A stretch of DNA of 64,000 nt from Asticcacaulis solisilvae (GCF_017875235.1 NZ_JAGGMI010000005.1:1-64000); one strand, 5' to 3'; shown: positions 1 through 11,390, counted from the first letter of the stretch. Program-made: numbers and translations. Notes: generated by a model not told the origin, from the sequence alone.

Positions 1-44
1 GGCCGCATAACTCCGGCATCCAAAAATACCCAAACCCAAGTAAC

Positions 45-82
45 GGACAAAAAACAAACCCCGCCAAAAAGACGGGGTTTGT
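45..82 (-). terminator. Intrinsic terminator of the histone-like gene
   Basis: Perfect 10-bp stem (ACAAACCCCG at 54-63 with CGGGGTTTGT at 73-82, 9-nt loop). Read on the minus strand it is followed by a T-rich stretch (TTTTTTGTCC), the classic rho-independent layout. It lies about 60 bp downstream of the stop codon of the minus-strand gene at 141-872. Confidence 0.85.
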
Positions 83-91
83 CAACAGTCT

Positions 92-113
92 GAGCGGGCC
101 GTCAGGCCCGCTC
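92..113. terminator. Second GC-rich hairpin in tandem with the terminator
   Basis: GAGCGGGCC (92-100) pairs perfectly with GGCCCGCTC (105-113) around a 4-nt loop. It sits between the stop codon at 141 and the main terminator, so it is probably an RNA 3'-end stabiliser or a first terminator stem. It has no U-tract of its own. Confidence 0.5.
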
Positions 114-140
114 TTAATGCGTTACCCGAAGGATGTGACG

Positions 141-872
141 TTATTTTGCGCCGAACAGGCGCGCCCAGAAGCCGGGCTTCTTCTTGGTGGCTTCCGCGGC
201 CTTGCCGGTGACTTCATGCGCCTTGTCGGCGATGTCGCTGGCGATGCTGTCGGCCTTTTCAGCCGCCTCGGCGATGACCGGCTTGGCGGCTTCGACCGCT
301 TCATCGATCTTGGCCTTGGCGGTGTCCAGTGCGGCTTCGGCCTTTTCGCCCAGGTCCTTCAGCGCCGGCTCGGCGGCGGTCTTCAGTTCCTCGATCTTGG
401 CGGCCGCGATATCCTTGGCCTCCTCGATCTTCACCTTGGCGTCGGCGAGCGAATCCTTGGCAGCTTCGACAACGGCCTCGACCTTGGCAGCCGTCTTGGC
501 TGCGGCCTTCTTGGCCGGAGCTTTGGCGACAGCCGTTTTTGCCGGAGCCGTCTTGGCGGCGGGCTTTGCAGCCGCGGCCTTGGCCGGTGCAGCCTTGGCA
601 GCCGTCGTCTTTGCGGCCGTCGTCTTGGCGGCCGCCGGCTTCTTCACCGCCTTGGGGGCTTCGGCGACCACCGCGTCCTTGACGTCGTTGACGAGCGACT
701 TGGGCGCGGCCTTCTTTGCAGCCGCCGGCTTTTGGGCGGGGGCAGTGGCTTCAGCCTTCGGGGCCGGCGCCTTGCGCGCGATCGTCTTCTTCACACCGGC
801 ATCGGCCGCGATGTCATCGGCGCCGGTTTTTTTGTCGCCGGAATTCGTTTTTGTGGTAGCTCTCGCCATCAT
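141..872 (-). CDS. Histone H1-like Ala/Lys-rich protein with amphipathic C-terminal half
   Basis: The 243-aa product is strongly biased. Residues about 1-130 are Lys/Ala/Pro/Thr-rich with repeated KPAAAK, KTTAAK and KTAPAK motifs, as in bacterial histone H1-like (HC1/AlgP-type) DNA-binding tails. Residues about 130-230 are Ala/Glu/Lys/Asp heptad-like helices with no Pro until the end, resembling phasin, LEA or apolipoprotein-type amphipathic helices. The last ten residues (GFWARLFGAK) are aromatic and basic and could anchor to a membrane or a partner. Two adjacent ATG codons (872 and 869) could start it. It is monocistronic with strong terminators behind it. A nucleoid- or envelope-associated role is inferred from composition only. 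Confidence 0.6.
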   Translation of the reverse strand: MMARATTKTNSGDKKTGADDIAADAGVKKTIARKAPAPKAEATAPAQKPAAAKKAAPKSLVNDVKDAVVAEAPKAVKKPAAAKTTAAKTTAAKAAPAKAAAAKPAAKTAPAKTAVAKAPAKKAAAKTAAKVEAVVEAAKDSLADAKVKIEEAKDIAAAKIEELKTAAEPALKDLGEKAEAALDTAKAKIDEAVEAAKPVIAEAAEKADSIASDIADKAHEVTGKAAEATKKKPGFWARLFGAK

Positions 873-948
873 CCGTCCTTAAGTGCCTGGCACGCGCCCG
901 AATCGTTACCTTAAAAAGAAAAAGTAACTTAGTCCGGGTGCTGAATCA

Positions 949-1833
949 ATGTTACCGCAAAGCAGCATGACCTATAATCCTCAACAAATCGTCGCTCGTG
1001 GCCCGCGCGCCATATCTGAAGCCGCCGCCGAAGCCATTGACGGCGATGTCCTGCTGGAAGGCGCTACCTATTCGATCCTCGAAGAAGACGAGGACAAGGA
1101 CGTTTGGCGCATCGACGCCTTTCCGACCACCGAGGAAGAGGATCAGCGCCTTCAGGCGGTTTTAAGCGGCTTTGACGGGCTGATCGTCACGCACGACAAG
1201 CTGGCCGACGCCGACTGGCTGGCCATGGCGCTGTCGGGCCTGCCGCCGGTGCATGCCGGACGGTTCTTCGTCTACGGCATCCACGACCGCGGCAAGGCTC
1301 CGTCCAGCACGGTCAACCTGCGCATCGAAGCCGGCGCGGCCTTCGGCACCGGCCATCACGGCACGACGGTCGGCTGCCTCATCGCCTATAGCGACCTGCT
1401 GAAACAGCGCAGCTTCGAGCGCGTGCTCGACGTCGGCGCCGGCACGGGCGTGCTGGCCATCGCGGCGGCGCGGACAGGCACGCGAGTCGCCGTCGGCACC
1501 GATATCGACCCGGTCAGCGTGCGCATCTCCAACGAGAACGCCAAGCTGAACAACGCCAATGCGCGTTTCGTTTATGCCAACGGGCTGAACCATCAGTTGG
1601 TGCGCAAGGACGGTCCTTACGACCTGGTCTTCGCCAATATCCTGGCGCGGCCTCTGGTCAGCCTGTCGCCGTCCATTCGCGGTGCCTTGAAACCCAAGGG
1701 GCTGGTCATCCTCTCGGGCCTGCTGCGCACCCAGGAACGCTTCGTCAAGGCGGCCTATTTGAGCCACGGCTTTCAACTGATCCGCCGCATTCACCGTGAC
1801 GCCTGGTGCACACTTGTCATGGAAAAAGTGTAG
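949..1833 (+). CDS. prmA: Ribosomal protein L11 methyltransferase PrmA
   Basis: A class I SAM-dependent methyltransferase that trimethylates ribosomal protein L11. The N-terminal ~110 residues form the L11-recognition domain. The Rossmann part begins near the PrmA hallmark [10 protein letters not shown], continues with the SAM-binding DVGAGTG (motif I) and the acidic VGTDIDP, and has FANIL at the substrate-carboxamide (motif IV) position. At 294 aa it is of normal PrmA length. Neither ATG (949 or 967) has a good Shine-Dalgarno, so the first six residues are uncertain. It is transcribed divergently from the histone-like gene, with only 76 bp between the two starts. Confidence 0.93.
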   Translation: MLPQSSMTYNPQQIVARGPRAISEAAAEAIDGDVLLEGATYSILEEDEDKDVWRIDAFPTTEEEDQRLQAVLSGFDGLIVTHDKLADADWLAMALSGLPPVHAGRFFVYGIHDRGKAPSSTVNLRIEAGAAFGTGHHGTTVGCLIAYSDLLKQRSFERVLDVGAGTGVLAIAAARTGTRVAVGTDIDPVSVRISNENAKLNNANARFVYANGLNHQLVRKDGPYDLVFANILARPLVSLSPSIRGALKPKGLVILSGLLRTQERFVKAAYLSHGFQLIRRIHRDAWCTLVMEKV

Positions 1834-1895
1834 GCCGTTATCCCAACTATTGCATTTGTACGACAACGCGGCATGATTAAATAAATCAAATAGAA

Positions 1896-1920
1896 GAACC
1901 CTGCACGGGAGCGGGGTTTC
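1896..1920 (+). terminator. Weak intrinsic terminator after prmA
   Basis: AACCCTGC (1897-1904) pairs with GCGGGGTT (1911-1918) with one G-U wobble and a 6-nt loop, followed by a short T run. It lies about 60 bp after the prmA stop codon. Confidence 0.5.
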
Positions 1921-1938
1921 AATGCCGGGGAGTGTCTC

Positions 1939-2442
1939 ATGCTTATTTCACGTCGCAGCCTTATTGCGTCCACAGCAGCCTTTGCCGGGACTTGGGCGGG
2001 GGCTTCGGCCCTGCCTGCGTTCGCCGCCGAGCCGTTCGTCGTCTACGACGACGAGCTGAAAAACGGCTGGCAGAACTGGAGTTGGGCCAAGGCGGAGCTG
2101 TCGGTGCCGGCCGGCGGCGCCAAGCCGATCAAGGTCGAGGGTGAACCGTGGTCGGCCCTGGCCCTGCGCCACGATCCATTCTCGACCGCGCCCTATACCA
2201 AGCTGACCTTCTTCATCAATGGCGGCGTCGAAGGTGGCCAGACCCTGGCGATAAAGGCGCTGGTGGACGGCAACGCGGTCGAGTCGAATTGCCAGATAAC
2301 ACTCAAGGCCAAGTCATGGCAGCCGGCGTCCATCCTCCTGAAGGACTTCGCCGCGGACAACAAAACGATCAACGGCATCTGGTTCCAGGGGCAGGCCACC
2401 GCCTATCCGGCCTACTACATCACCAAAATTCAGTTCGAGTAG
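1939..2442 (+). CDS. Small Tat-exported protein, carbohydrate-binding-like jelly roll
   Basis: 167 aa. The N-terminus has a twin-arginine motif (SRRSLIAS), a hydrophobic core and cleavage near PAFAAEP at about residue 30. The mature part is about 135 aa, rich in beta-strand and Trp, with motifs such as YDDELKNGWQNWSW and KLTFFINGG. These resemble the small beta-sandwich domain found appended to secreted glycoside hydrolases and expansin-like proteins, where it is thought to bind sugar. Here the domain stands alone. No catalytic residues can be proposed. Assignment to a binding domain is by pattern memory, so the function is tentative. Confidence 0.6.
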   Translation: MLISRRSLIASTAAFAGTWAGASALPAFAAEPFVVYDDELKNGWQNWSWAKAELSVPAGGAKPIKVEGEPWSALALRHDPFSTAPYTKLTFFINGGVEGGQTLAIKALVDGNAVESNCQITLKAKSWQPASILLKDFAADNKTINGIWFQGQATAYPAYYITKIQFE

Positions 2443-2522
2443 TTTTTAGCACCTCACGCCGCGTGGCGCCGCATTAACGCTCGGCAATTCGGCGTTTGCA
2501 ACAATACTGGATTTGGCGGGGC

Positions 2523-2550
2523 GGTGGTTATATGTGTAACCACCGCCTTT
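2523..2550 (+). terminator. Hairpin between the exported protein and the aminopeptidase
   Basis: GGTGGTTA (2523-2530) and TAACCACC (2537-2544) form a perfect 8-bp stem with a 6-nt loop, followed by GCCTTTTG. It probably ends the upstream transcript. It also argues against the in-frame GTG at 2524 as the start of the next gene, since that codon lies inside the stem. Confidence 0.5.
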
Positions 2551-2553
2551 TGC

Positions 2554-4404
2554 ATGTCCGAGACTGCCATGACCGCCGATTCCGCCCGTCCCGTCTTCCA
2601 GACCTATGATGTCACGACCCATCCGTCACAGGGCATCGCCAATGTCGCGGCCCTGCGCGCGGAAATGAAGGCGCAGGGGCTCGACGGTTTCATCGTGCCG
2701 CACGAAGATGAGCATCAGAATGAATACCTGCCCGACGCCAATGAGCGCCTGGCCTGGGTGTCGGGCTTCACGGGCTCGGCCGGCGCCGCGATCATCTTCA
2801 AGGACCGCGCCGTCCTCTACGCCGACGGCCGCTATACCCTGCAGTCGCGCGAACAGACTGACGCATCCGTATTTGAAGTCAAGGACTTCCATGCCTCCGC
2901 CTTGGCCGACGAACTTCTGGCCACGGCCGCCGGCAGCGTCATTGGCTATGACCCGGGCTTGATTACGCCGGATAGCTTGAGCCGTCTGCACGCCGCCGCG
3001 CGGACCGCCGGCGTTACGCTCAAGGCCGTGCCCGTCAATCCGCTGGATGCCGCCTGGGGCAGCGCCCGCCCGGCCCAGCCCGCCGCCACCATTGTGCCGC
3101 AGCCGCTCGACTATGCTGGTTTGGCATCGGCCGAGAAGCGCGCCCAGATCGCGCGCAACCTGACCGCCAACGGTGTCGCCGCCGCCCTGATCACGGCGCC
3201 GTCCTCGCTGGCCTGGCTGTTCAACATTCGCGGCGGCGATGTCATCCGCTCACCCCTGCCGCTGGGCCAGGCCATCCTGAAGGCCGACGGCACGGCCGAA
3301 CTGTTCGTCGAGCCCATCAAGGTCTCCGACGGCCTGCTGGAATGGCTGGGCAACGAGGTCAGCGTCAAGGCGCCCGCCGATATCCTTGACAGCCTGGCAG
3401 CCCTCGACGGCGAGGCTGTGCTGATCGATCCTGTACAGTCGTCGGCCTTTTGGTTCGAAGCTCTTGCCGCCGCAGGCGCCAATCCGGTCGCTCAGGACGA
3501 TCCCTGCCTGCTGCCGCGCGCCTGCAAGAACGCCACCGAGATCGCCGGCACCAAGGCCGCGCACATCCGTGACGGCGCTATCCTGACGACCTTCCTGCAC
3601 TGGGTGGCGACGGAAGCGCAAACGACCCTGCCGACCGAAATCGAGGTTGCGCAAAAGTTGGAAGCTTTGCGCATCGCCAATGGCGGGCTGAAGGATCTGA
3701 GCTTCGACACGATTTCGGGCTTTGGTCCGCACGGAGCGTTGCCCCATTATCGCGTCAACGCAAACAGCAATATCCCGATCCAGGCCGGCAACCTGCTGCT
3801 GGTCGACTCGGGCGGCCAGTTCATGGACGGCACGACCGACGTCACGCGCACCATGGCCATTGGCACGCCCAGCGCCGAACACAGGCGCATGTTCACCCTG
3901 GTGCTCAAGGGCCATATCGCGCTGGCGACCGTCAGGTTTCCCGCCGGCACGACGGGTACGCATCTGGATGCCCTGGCGCGCCAGTTCCTGTGGTCCGAAG
4001 GTTTCGACTACGACCACGGCACGGGCCATGGCGTCGGCGTCTATCTCGGCGTCCACGAAGGCCCGCAGCGCATTTCCAAGGCTCTGAACCGCTACGCCCT
4101 GCAGACCGGCATGATCGTGTCGAATGAGCCCGGCTTCTATAAGGAAAACGACTTCGGCATCCGCATCGAGAACCTGCAGTTCGTCACCGAAGCCGTCATC
4201 CCAAAAGGCGGCGAACGCGCCATGCACGGGTTTGAGAACCTGACCTGGGCGCCGATCGACCGCGACCTGATCGATGTGACGCTGCTGACGTCTTCCGAGC
4301 GCGCCTACATGGACTGGTACCACAGCCGGGTGCTGGAATTGATCGGGCCGCTGGTCAGTCCCGAGGTTCGCAACTGGCTCGAGACGGTCTGCGCGCCGCT
4401 TTAG
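2554..4404 (+). CDS. pepP: Xaa-Pro aminopeptidase, M24B family
   Basis: A cytosolic metallopeptidase that removes N-terminal residues preceding proline. It has the long three-domain architecture (about 610 aa) typical of the prolidase/APP1-like branch: two creatinase-like N-terminal domains followed by a pita-bread catalytic domain. The five metal ligands are visible: D in LLLVDSGGQF, D in GTTDVTRT, H in DHGTGHGVGVYLGVHEGP, E in SNEPGFY and E in GIRIENL. The C-terminal extension (APIDRDLIDVTLLTSSERAYMDWYH) is the usual M24_C tail. Start is ATG 2554 or ATG 2569. The symbol is used in the broad family sense. Confidence 0.9.
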   Translation: MSETAMTADSARPVFQTYDVTTHPSQGIANVAALRAEMKAQGLDGFIVPHEDEHQNEYLPDANERLAWVSGFTGSAGAAIIFKDRAVLYADGRYTLQSREQTDASVFEVKDFHASALADELLATAAGSVIGYDPGLITPDSLSRLHAAARTAGVTLKAVPVNPLDAAWGSARPAQPAATIVPQPLDYAGLASAEKRAQIARNLTANGVAAALITAPSSLAWLFNIRGGDVIRSPLPLGQAILKADGTAELFVEPIKVSDGLLEWLGNEVSVKAPADILDSLAALDGEAVLIDPVQSSAFWFEALAAAGANPVAQDDPCLLPRACKNATEIAGTKAAHIRDGAILTTFLHWVATEAQTTLPTEIEVAQKLEALRIANGGLKDLSFDTISGFGPHGALPHYRVNANSNIPIQAGNLLLVDSGGQFMDGTTDVTRTMAIGTPSAEHRRMFTLVLKGHIALATVRFPAGTTGTHLDALARQFLWSEGFDYDHGTGHGVGVYLGVHEGPQRISKALNRYALQTGMIVSNEPGFYKENDFGIRIENLQFVTEAVIPKGGERAMHGFENLTWAPIDRDLIDVTLLTSSERAYMDWYHSRVLELIGPLVSPEVRNWLETVCAPL

Positions 4405-4451
4405 AGCGACATGGCGAAAAGTGTAAGCGGTTTTCGCCTTAAATGTCGCGA
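4405..4451. repeat. Dispersed palindromic repeat, family A, copy 1
   Basis: About 47 bp, GCGACATGGCGAAAAGTGTA then AGCGGTTTTCGCC and ATGTCGCG. It is imperfectly palindromic: GCGACAT pairs with ATGTCGC and GGCGAAAA with TTTTCGCC. The same pattern recurs at 28624, 36641 and 58584, and as a degenerate copy at 15835. Every copy lies within about 45 bp of a stop or start codon. Confidence 0.8.
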
Positions 4452-4454
4452 CAA

Positions 4455-4501
4455 AACAAAAACTTAGATCGGTATGATGTTCCCACTAAAATCATACCGA
4501 T

Positions 4502-4504
<3 letters not shown>
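4455..4504 (-). terminator. Terminator of the ligA-SDR operon
   Basis: A 13-14 bp stem (AGATCGGTATGAT at 4466-4478 with ATCATACCGATCT at 4491-4503) whose arm overlaps the SDR stop codon. Read on the minus strand it is followed by GTTTTTGTTTTG, a good U-tract. It lies between converging genes. Confidence 0.8.
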
Positions 4505-7356
<2,852 letters not shown>

Positions 7357-7608
7357 TCAATAAGTGTCAGGATCGAAAGGCTCCCGCTCCAGAGACTTTT
7401 TCGTCAGTTGGTAGCAGATCCAGATGAGCGACACCACGCCGGCGGCGATCAAGGCCGCCGGATAAGCCGGGCGCATATCTTCGAGGAAGAAGGCCGAATG
7501 CGCATAGGCCATGCCCTTGTCGTGGATAATATAGGCGGCGGTGCCGCCGATGGTCAGGGCGACGACGACGGCAAACTGGATCACGAAATAGATCAGACGA
7601 CCGATCAC
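7357..7608 (-). CDS. Small two-helix membrane protein
   Basis: 83 aa with two predicted transmembrane segments (about 5-27 and 50-67), a short loop rich in His/Asp/Glu between them and a charged C-terminal tail (KKSLEREPFDPDTY). It sits tightly between recN and ligA on the same strand (13 bp after recN), so it is almost certainly a real co-transcribed gene. I do not recognise the family. Confidence 0.75.
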   Translation of the reverse strand: MIGRLIYFVIQFAVVVALTIGGTAAYIIHDKGMAYAHSAFFLEDMRPAYPAALIAAGVVSLIWICYQLTKKSLEREPFDPDTY

Positions 7609-7621
7609 GGCCTTCCCTTTC

Positions 7622-9352
7622 TTATACCAGTTCGGCGCTCCTCAACCTTTGCGCCGCCGCGCGGGCTTCCGGGGTGATTTCCGCACCGGCCAGCATGCGC
7701 GCCAGTTCCTCAAGGGTCTGCGCCTCATCCAGGCATTGTACGCTCGAACGCACGCCTTCGCCACCCTCAAACACATAGGCCGCTTTGGAGACCTTCAAGT
7801 GCTGGTCGCCGCGCGCCGCCACCTGGGGACTGTGGGTCACCACAATGACCTGGGAGGTCTGGGCCAGCTTCTTGAGACGCAGGCCCACGGCATCAGCGAC
7901 GGCGCCGCCGACGCCTTGGTCGACCTCGTCGAAGATCATGACGGGCGACACGGCTTCATCGCCGCCGCGTGTCGCCAACGCCGCCTTGAGCGCCAGGGCA
8001 AAGCGCGCCAGTTCGCCACCCGATGCGATGACGCCGAGCCCGCCCCACTCCGCGCCGGGATTGGTCTTGACCTCGAATTCGACGGCATCGCCGCCATTTT
8101 GCCCATAGCGGTCCGGTTCCAGCGCCGTGATGCGGACCCGGAAGCGCGCCTTGTCGAGCTTGAGCGGCGTCAGTTCCGCCATGACAGCCGCCGACAGCGT
8201 TTCACCGGCCGCCATTCGGCGCGCACGCAAGGCATCGACGGCGGCATGAAAGCGCGTTTGCGCCTCCGCTATCGCCCTGTCGAGCCGGACCAAGTGGGCG
8301 TCGAGATCCTCGATCTCGTTGAGCGCCTTGGCGATGCGCGTCCGCTCCTTGGGCAGGTCATCGACCAGTACACCCAGTTTGCGTGCCGCCGCGCGCAAGG
8401 CGAACAGACGCTCCTCGACCCGGTCGAGCTGTCCGGGTTCGAAATCGAGGCTGTCGGCGGCCTGATCCATCAGCGCCAGGGCCTCGTCGGCCGCGATCAG
8501 GGTGCGGTCGAGCGCATCCGCCGCCGCCGTCAGGCGCTTCAGCACCTCGTCCTCACCGGCGGCGCCGGCCTGGATGGCGCGCGTGCGGGCATGGTCGAGC
8601 GCGCGGAAGGCCTTGACCAGGCGCTGCGACAACTGGTCGCCACCGACGGCGTCGCGCGCCTCAGTAATGTCTTCAAGCGCGCGTTCGCCGGCGCCCAGCA
8701 GCGCGCGTTCGGACGCCAGTTCCGCCTCTTCGCCGGCCTGCGGGCTCAGGCGGTCGAGTTCCTGCAGACGCGCCGTCAGTTGTTCCAGTTCCGCCTTGTC
8801 GCCCTGGGCGCGCTTGAGCAGGTCGCGATGCTCATCCTTCAGCGCCTTCAGCGCCTTGAAGGTTTCCGCCACCGCGGTGCGTTCGGCGACAGTGCCGCCA
8901 TAGGAATCGAGCATGCCCATATGGGCGCGGGCATCGAGCAGCCCGACAGTCTCGTGCTGACCATGCACTTCCAGCAGGCTTTCGCCCAAGGCTTTCAGCA
9001 CCGCCACGCTTACCGGTTGATCGTTGACGAAGGCCTTGGAGCGGCCGTCACGCGTCACGACCCGGCGCAGCAAAAGAGATTCGCCGGGCTCAACGCCCAG
9101 CCCGCGCTCTTCGAAGAAATCATGCAGGGGATGATTGGCCGTCAACTCGAACTCGGCGGTCACGGATGCCTGATTGGCGCCGGACCGGATCAGGCCGGCA
9201 TCGGCGCGTGCGCCGGTCGCCAGACCAAGACTGTCGAGAAGAATGGATTTACCGGCGCCGGTTTCACCCGTCAGCACGCTCAGGCCCGGGCGAATATCAA
9301 GATCGAGCCGATCAACGAGCACAACGTCGGCAATGGTCAGGCGGGTCAGCAT
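7622..9352 (-). CDS. recN: DNA repair protein RecN
   Basis: An SMC-like ATPase acting early in double-strand-break repair. Walker A is GETGAGKS at residues 29-36. Two coiled-coil arms run from about 150 to 370. The C-terminal ABC half has signature VIASGGELARFALALK, Walker B VMIFDEVDQGVGG, and the D-loop/His switch VVTHSPQVAA. ATG 9352 (MLTRLTIADV) matches the usual RecN N-terminus and has GGACGG upstream. In-frame ATG 9367 and GTG 9385 are alternatives. No LexA box was identified. Confidence 0.95.
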   Translation of the reverse strand: MLTRLTIADVVLVDRLDLDIRPGLSVLTGETGAGKSILLDSLGLATGARADAGLIRSGANQASVTAEFELTANHPLHDFFEERGLGVEPGESLLLRRVVTRDGRSKAFVNDQPVSVAVLKALGESLLEVHGQHETVGLLDARAHMGMLDSYGGTVAERTAVAETFKALKALKDEHRDLLKRAQGDKAELEQLTARLQELDRLSPQAGEEAELASERALLGAGERALEDITEARDAVGGDQLSQRLVKAFRALDHARTRAIQAGAAGEDEVLKRLTAAADALDRTLIAADEALALMDQAADSLDFEPGQLDRVEERLFALRAAARKLGVLVDDLPKERTRIAKALNEIEDLDAHLVRLDRAIAEAQTRFHAAVDALRARRMAAGETLSAAVMAELTPLKLDKARFRVRITALEPDRYGQNGGDAVEFEVKTNPGAEWGGLGVIASGGELARFALALKAALATRGGDEAVSPVMIFDEVDQGVGGAVADAVGLRLKKLAQTSQVIVVTHSPQVAARGDQHLKVSKAAYVFEGGEGVRSSVQCLDEAQTLEELARMLAGAEITPEARAAAQRLRSAELV

Positions 9353-9468
9353 AAGTTGGCCGTCCATGATATTCGGACGACTCACACCAGTTGTCCGCAG
9401 TCAGCGCATTAAAGCGCATTTTCCGCGAAACGCAAGAACAAATAGAGAACTTTTAACTGGGTGTCTTC

Positions 9469-10353
9469 TTAGACGTTCGGGCGCATAAAGCTGAACCAAC
9501 CCTTTTTCTTTTTGGTATCAGGCGCTTCCGGGCCTTTTTTGCCGTTGGGATCCGGCTTGACGGCCGGGGCGTCGCCCTTCTCGGTCAGCAGCTTGTAGGC
9601 CTTGGCGTACCAGCGGTCGCCCGGATAGTTGTAGCCGAGGACCGCGCCGACGCGCACGGCTTCGTCGTGCAGGCCCATGGTTTCATTGGCTTCGACGAGG
9701 CGATAAAGGGCTTCGGGCGTATGGCTGGTCGTTTGATATTCGGTGGCCACCGACTTGAAGCGGCCGAGCGCTGCCAACGGCTGGTTGTCGTTGAGATACC
9801 AGCGGCCGATTTCCATTTCCTTGCCGGCCAGCTGGTCGCGCACCATGTCAATCTTGACGCGCGCGTCGCGGGCGTATTCGGTGTCGGGATAGCGGCGGAC
9901 GACGTCCCCCAGCAGGCCCAGGGCCGAGGTCGTATAGGCCTGGTCGCGGCCGACATCGACGATCTGTTCGAACGAGCAGATAGCCTTCATGTAATAGGCA
10001 TAGGGCGTCAATTCGCTGCCCGGATAGAGGTGGATGAACTGATCAGCCGCCTGGGTGGCTTCCTGGTAGCTGCCGCCCTGATAGTTGGCGTAGATCGTCA
10101 TGACGATCGCGCGGCGCGACCATTCCGAATAGGGATGCTGACGCTGGACTTCTTCGAAATACTGGACGGCGTCCTTCCACTGCTTGTCGTCCAGGCGTTC
10201 CATTCCGGTCGCGTACAGCAGTTCCACGGGGCGTTCTTCGTAAACCAGGTGCTCGGTCTTGCCTTTACCGGCACAGCCCGAAAGCGCAACGGCCGAAACC
10301 GTGGCCAGGAGAATCACAGCCGCGGAGGTCTTGAGAAGCCGTACAGCGTTCAC
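9469..10353 (-). CDS. bamD: Outer-membrane assembly lipoprotein BamD
   Basis: Lipoprotein component of the BAM complex that inserts beta-barrel proteins. From GTG 10353 the product begins VNAVRLLKTS with a hydrophobic stretch and lipobox LSGC (Cys27), followed by five TPR-like repeats (ELLYATGMERLDDKQW, AVQYFEEVQRQHPYSEW, ADQFIHLYPGSELTPYAYY and so on) and a basic C-terminal tail (KKKKGWFSFM). The GTG has GGAAAAGGG upstream, and starting further upstream would put 22 residues before the signal peptide. In alphaproteobacteria this gene commonly lies between lpxC and recN, as here. Confidence 0.93.
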   Translation of the reverse strand: MNAVRLLKTSAAVILLATVSAVALSGCAGKGKTEHLVYEERPVELLYATGMERLDDKQWKDAVQYFEEVQRQHPYSEWSRRAIVMTIYANYQGGSYQEATQAADQFIHLYPGSELTPYAYYMKAICSFEQIVDVGRDQAYTTSALGLLGDVVRRYPDTEYARDARVKIDMVRDQLAGKEMEIGRWYLNDNQPLAALGRFKSVATEYQTTSHTPEALYRLVEANETMGLHDEAVRVGAVLGYNYPGDRWYAKAYKLLTEKGDAPAVKPDPNGKKGPEAPDTKKKKGWFSFMRPNV

Positions 10354-10453
10354 GCCAGATAACCCTTTTCCCTGGCGCCTTGTACCGGCGCCTCGCCATA
10401 AGTTTTGTGAGGGATACATCTACACGAGGGCAAGGCCCGCGCCAACCGGAGAA

Positions 10454-11347
10454 TTAGCCGACCTCGGCCAGATCCGCGCCGCGTGTGACGATACGGTAGC
10501 TATCCGGGGCCGACAATAGGGCGCGAACAAGGGCATTATTAAGGCCGTGACCGGCACGGATTCCTTCAAACCTGCCAATAATCGGCATGCCCAGGACGTA
10601 CAGGTCGCCGATGGCGTCGAGCGCCTTGTGACGGACGAATTCGTCGGCGAAGCGCAGTCCGCCTTCATTCAGAATGGTGTCGCCGTCGATGACAACCGCA
10701 TTGTCGAGCGAACCGCCACGCGCCAGACCGGCCGCGCGCAGGGCTTCGACGCCCTGCAGGAAGCCGAAGGTGCGCGCCGCCGCCAGTTCGGTGCGGAAGG
10801 TGTCTTCGGTAATGACCAGATCGACAGCCTGATGGCCGATCGGGCTGTTCGGGAAGTCGATTTCAAAGCGCACTTCGAAACGGTCGCACGGCAAAAGCAC
10901 CGCGCTCTTGTCGTCCTCGACGACTTCGACGGCTTTAAGGATTTCGATCGCCATCTGCGGCGTACCCTGGCGGCGGAAACCGGCCTGGTCGAGAATCTGG
11001 ACGAACGGCAGCGACGAGCCGTCCATGATCGGCACTTCGGGGCCGTCGAGTTCGGCGTAGACGTTGTCGATGCCCATGGCCGCAAAGGCGGCCATGACGT
11101 GTTCGATGGTCGAAACCGAGACGCCGGCGTCATTGGTGATGACGGTGCCAAGGCGCGTTTGCGTGACATTGTGGGCAAGAGCGGGCACGCGGTTGTCGCG
11201 ATCGGTTACGTCGGAACGCACGAAAACCACGCCCGTGCCTGCCGGGGCCGGACGCACGACCATGCGCACCGTCGCCCCCGTATGCAGGCCGATGCCGGCA
11301 ATGATCGCGGCGCGCGCCAGGGTCTGTTCGTTCTGATCAGTAACCAT
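10454..11347 (-). CDS. lpxC: UDP-3-O-acyl-N-acetylglucosamine deacetylase LpxC
   Basis: Zinc enzyme of the committed step of lipid A synthesis. Counting from ATG 11347, the zinc ligands are His83 (STIEHVMAAF), His240 and Asp244 (RHKALDAIGD), and the catalytic His is His267 (AGHGLNNALV). The family sequence IMDGSSLPFV is present. 297 aa is a normal length. A longer in-frame start at 11392 lies inside the ftsZ terminator and is rejected. The strong terminator between ftsZ and lpxC implies that lpxC has its own promoter in or just upstream of the start region. Confidence 0.95.
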   Translation of the reverse strand: MVTDQNEQTLARAAIIAGIGLHTGATVRMVVRPAPAGTGVVFVRSDVTDRDNRVPALAHNVTQTRLGTVITNDAGVSVSTIEHVMAAFAAMGIDNVYAELDGPEVPIMDGSSLPFVQILDQAGFRRQGTPQMAIEILKAVEVVEDDKSAVLLPCDRFEVRFEIDFPNSPIGHQAVDLVITEDTFRTELAAARTFGFLQGVEALRAAGLARGGSLDNAVVIDGDTILNEGGLRFADEFVRHKALDAIGDLYVLGMPIIGRFEGIRAGHGLNNALVRALLSAPDSYRIVTRGADLAEVG

Positions 11348-11390
11348 GTTGATGCGAAACCTGCTGCGCCCTCGCCCCCGTTGGCTGGGC

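Noticed and set aside
117-914. 265-codon plus-strand Gly/Leu/Arg-rich frame
   Set aside because: Mirror of the Ala/Lys-rich gene on the other strand; low complexity produced by repeated codons.
3250-4323. 357-codon minus-strand open frame
   Set aside because: Lies entirely inside the M24 aminopeptidase gene, whose catalytic motifs are intact.
7649-9412. 587-codon plus-strand open frame opposite recN
   Set aside because: Exact antisense of recN, with biased Arg/Gln/Ala composition; no motif.
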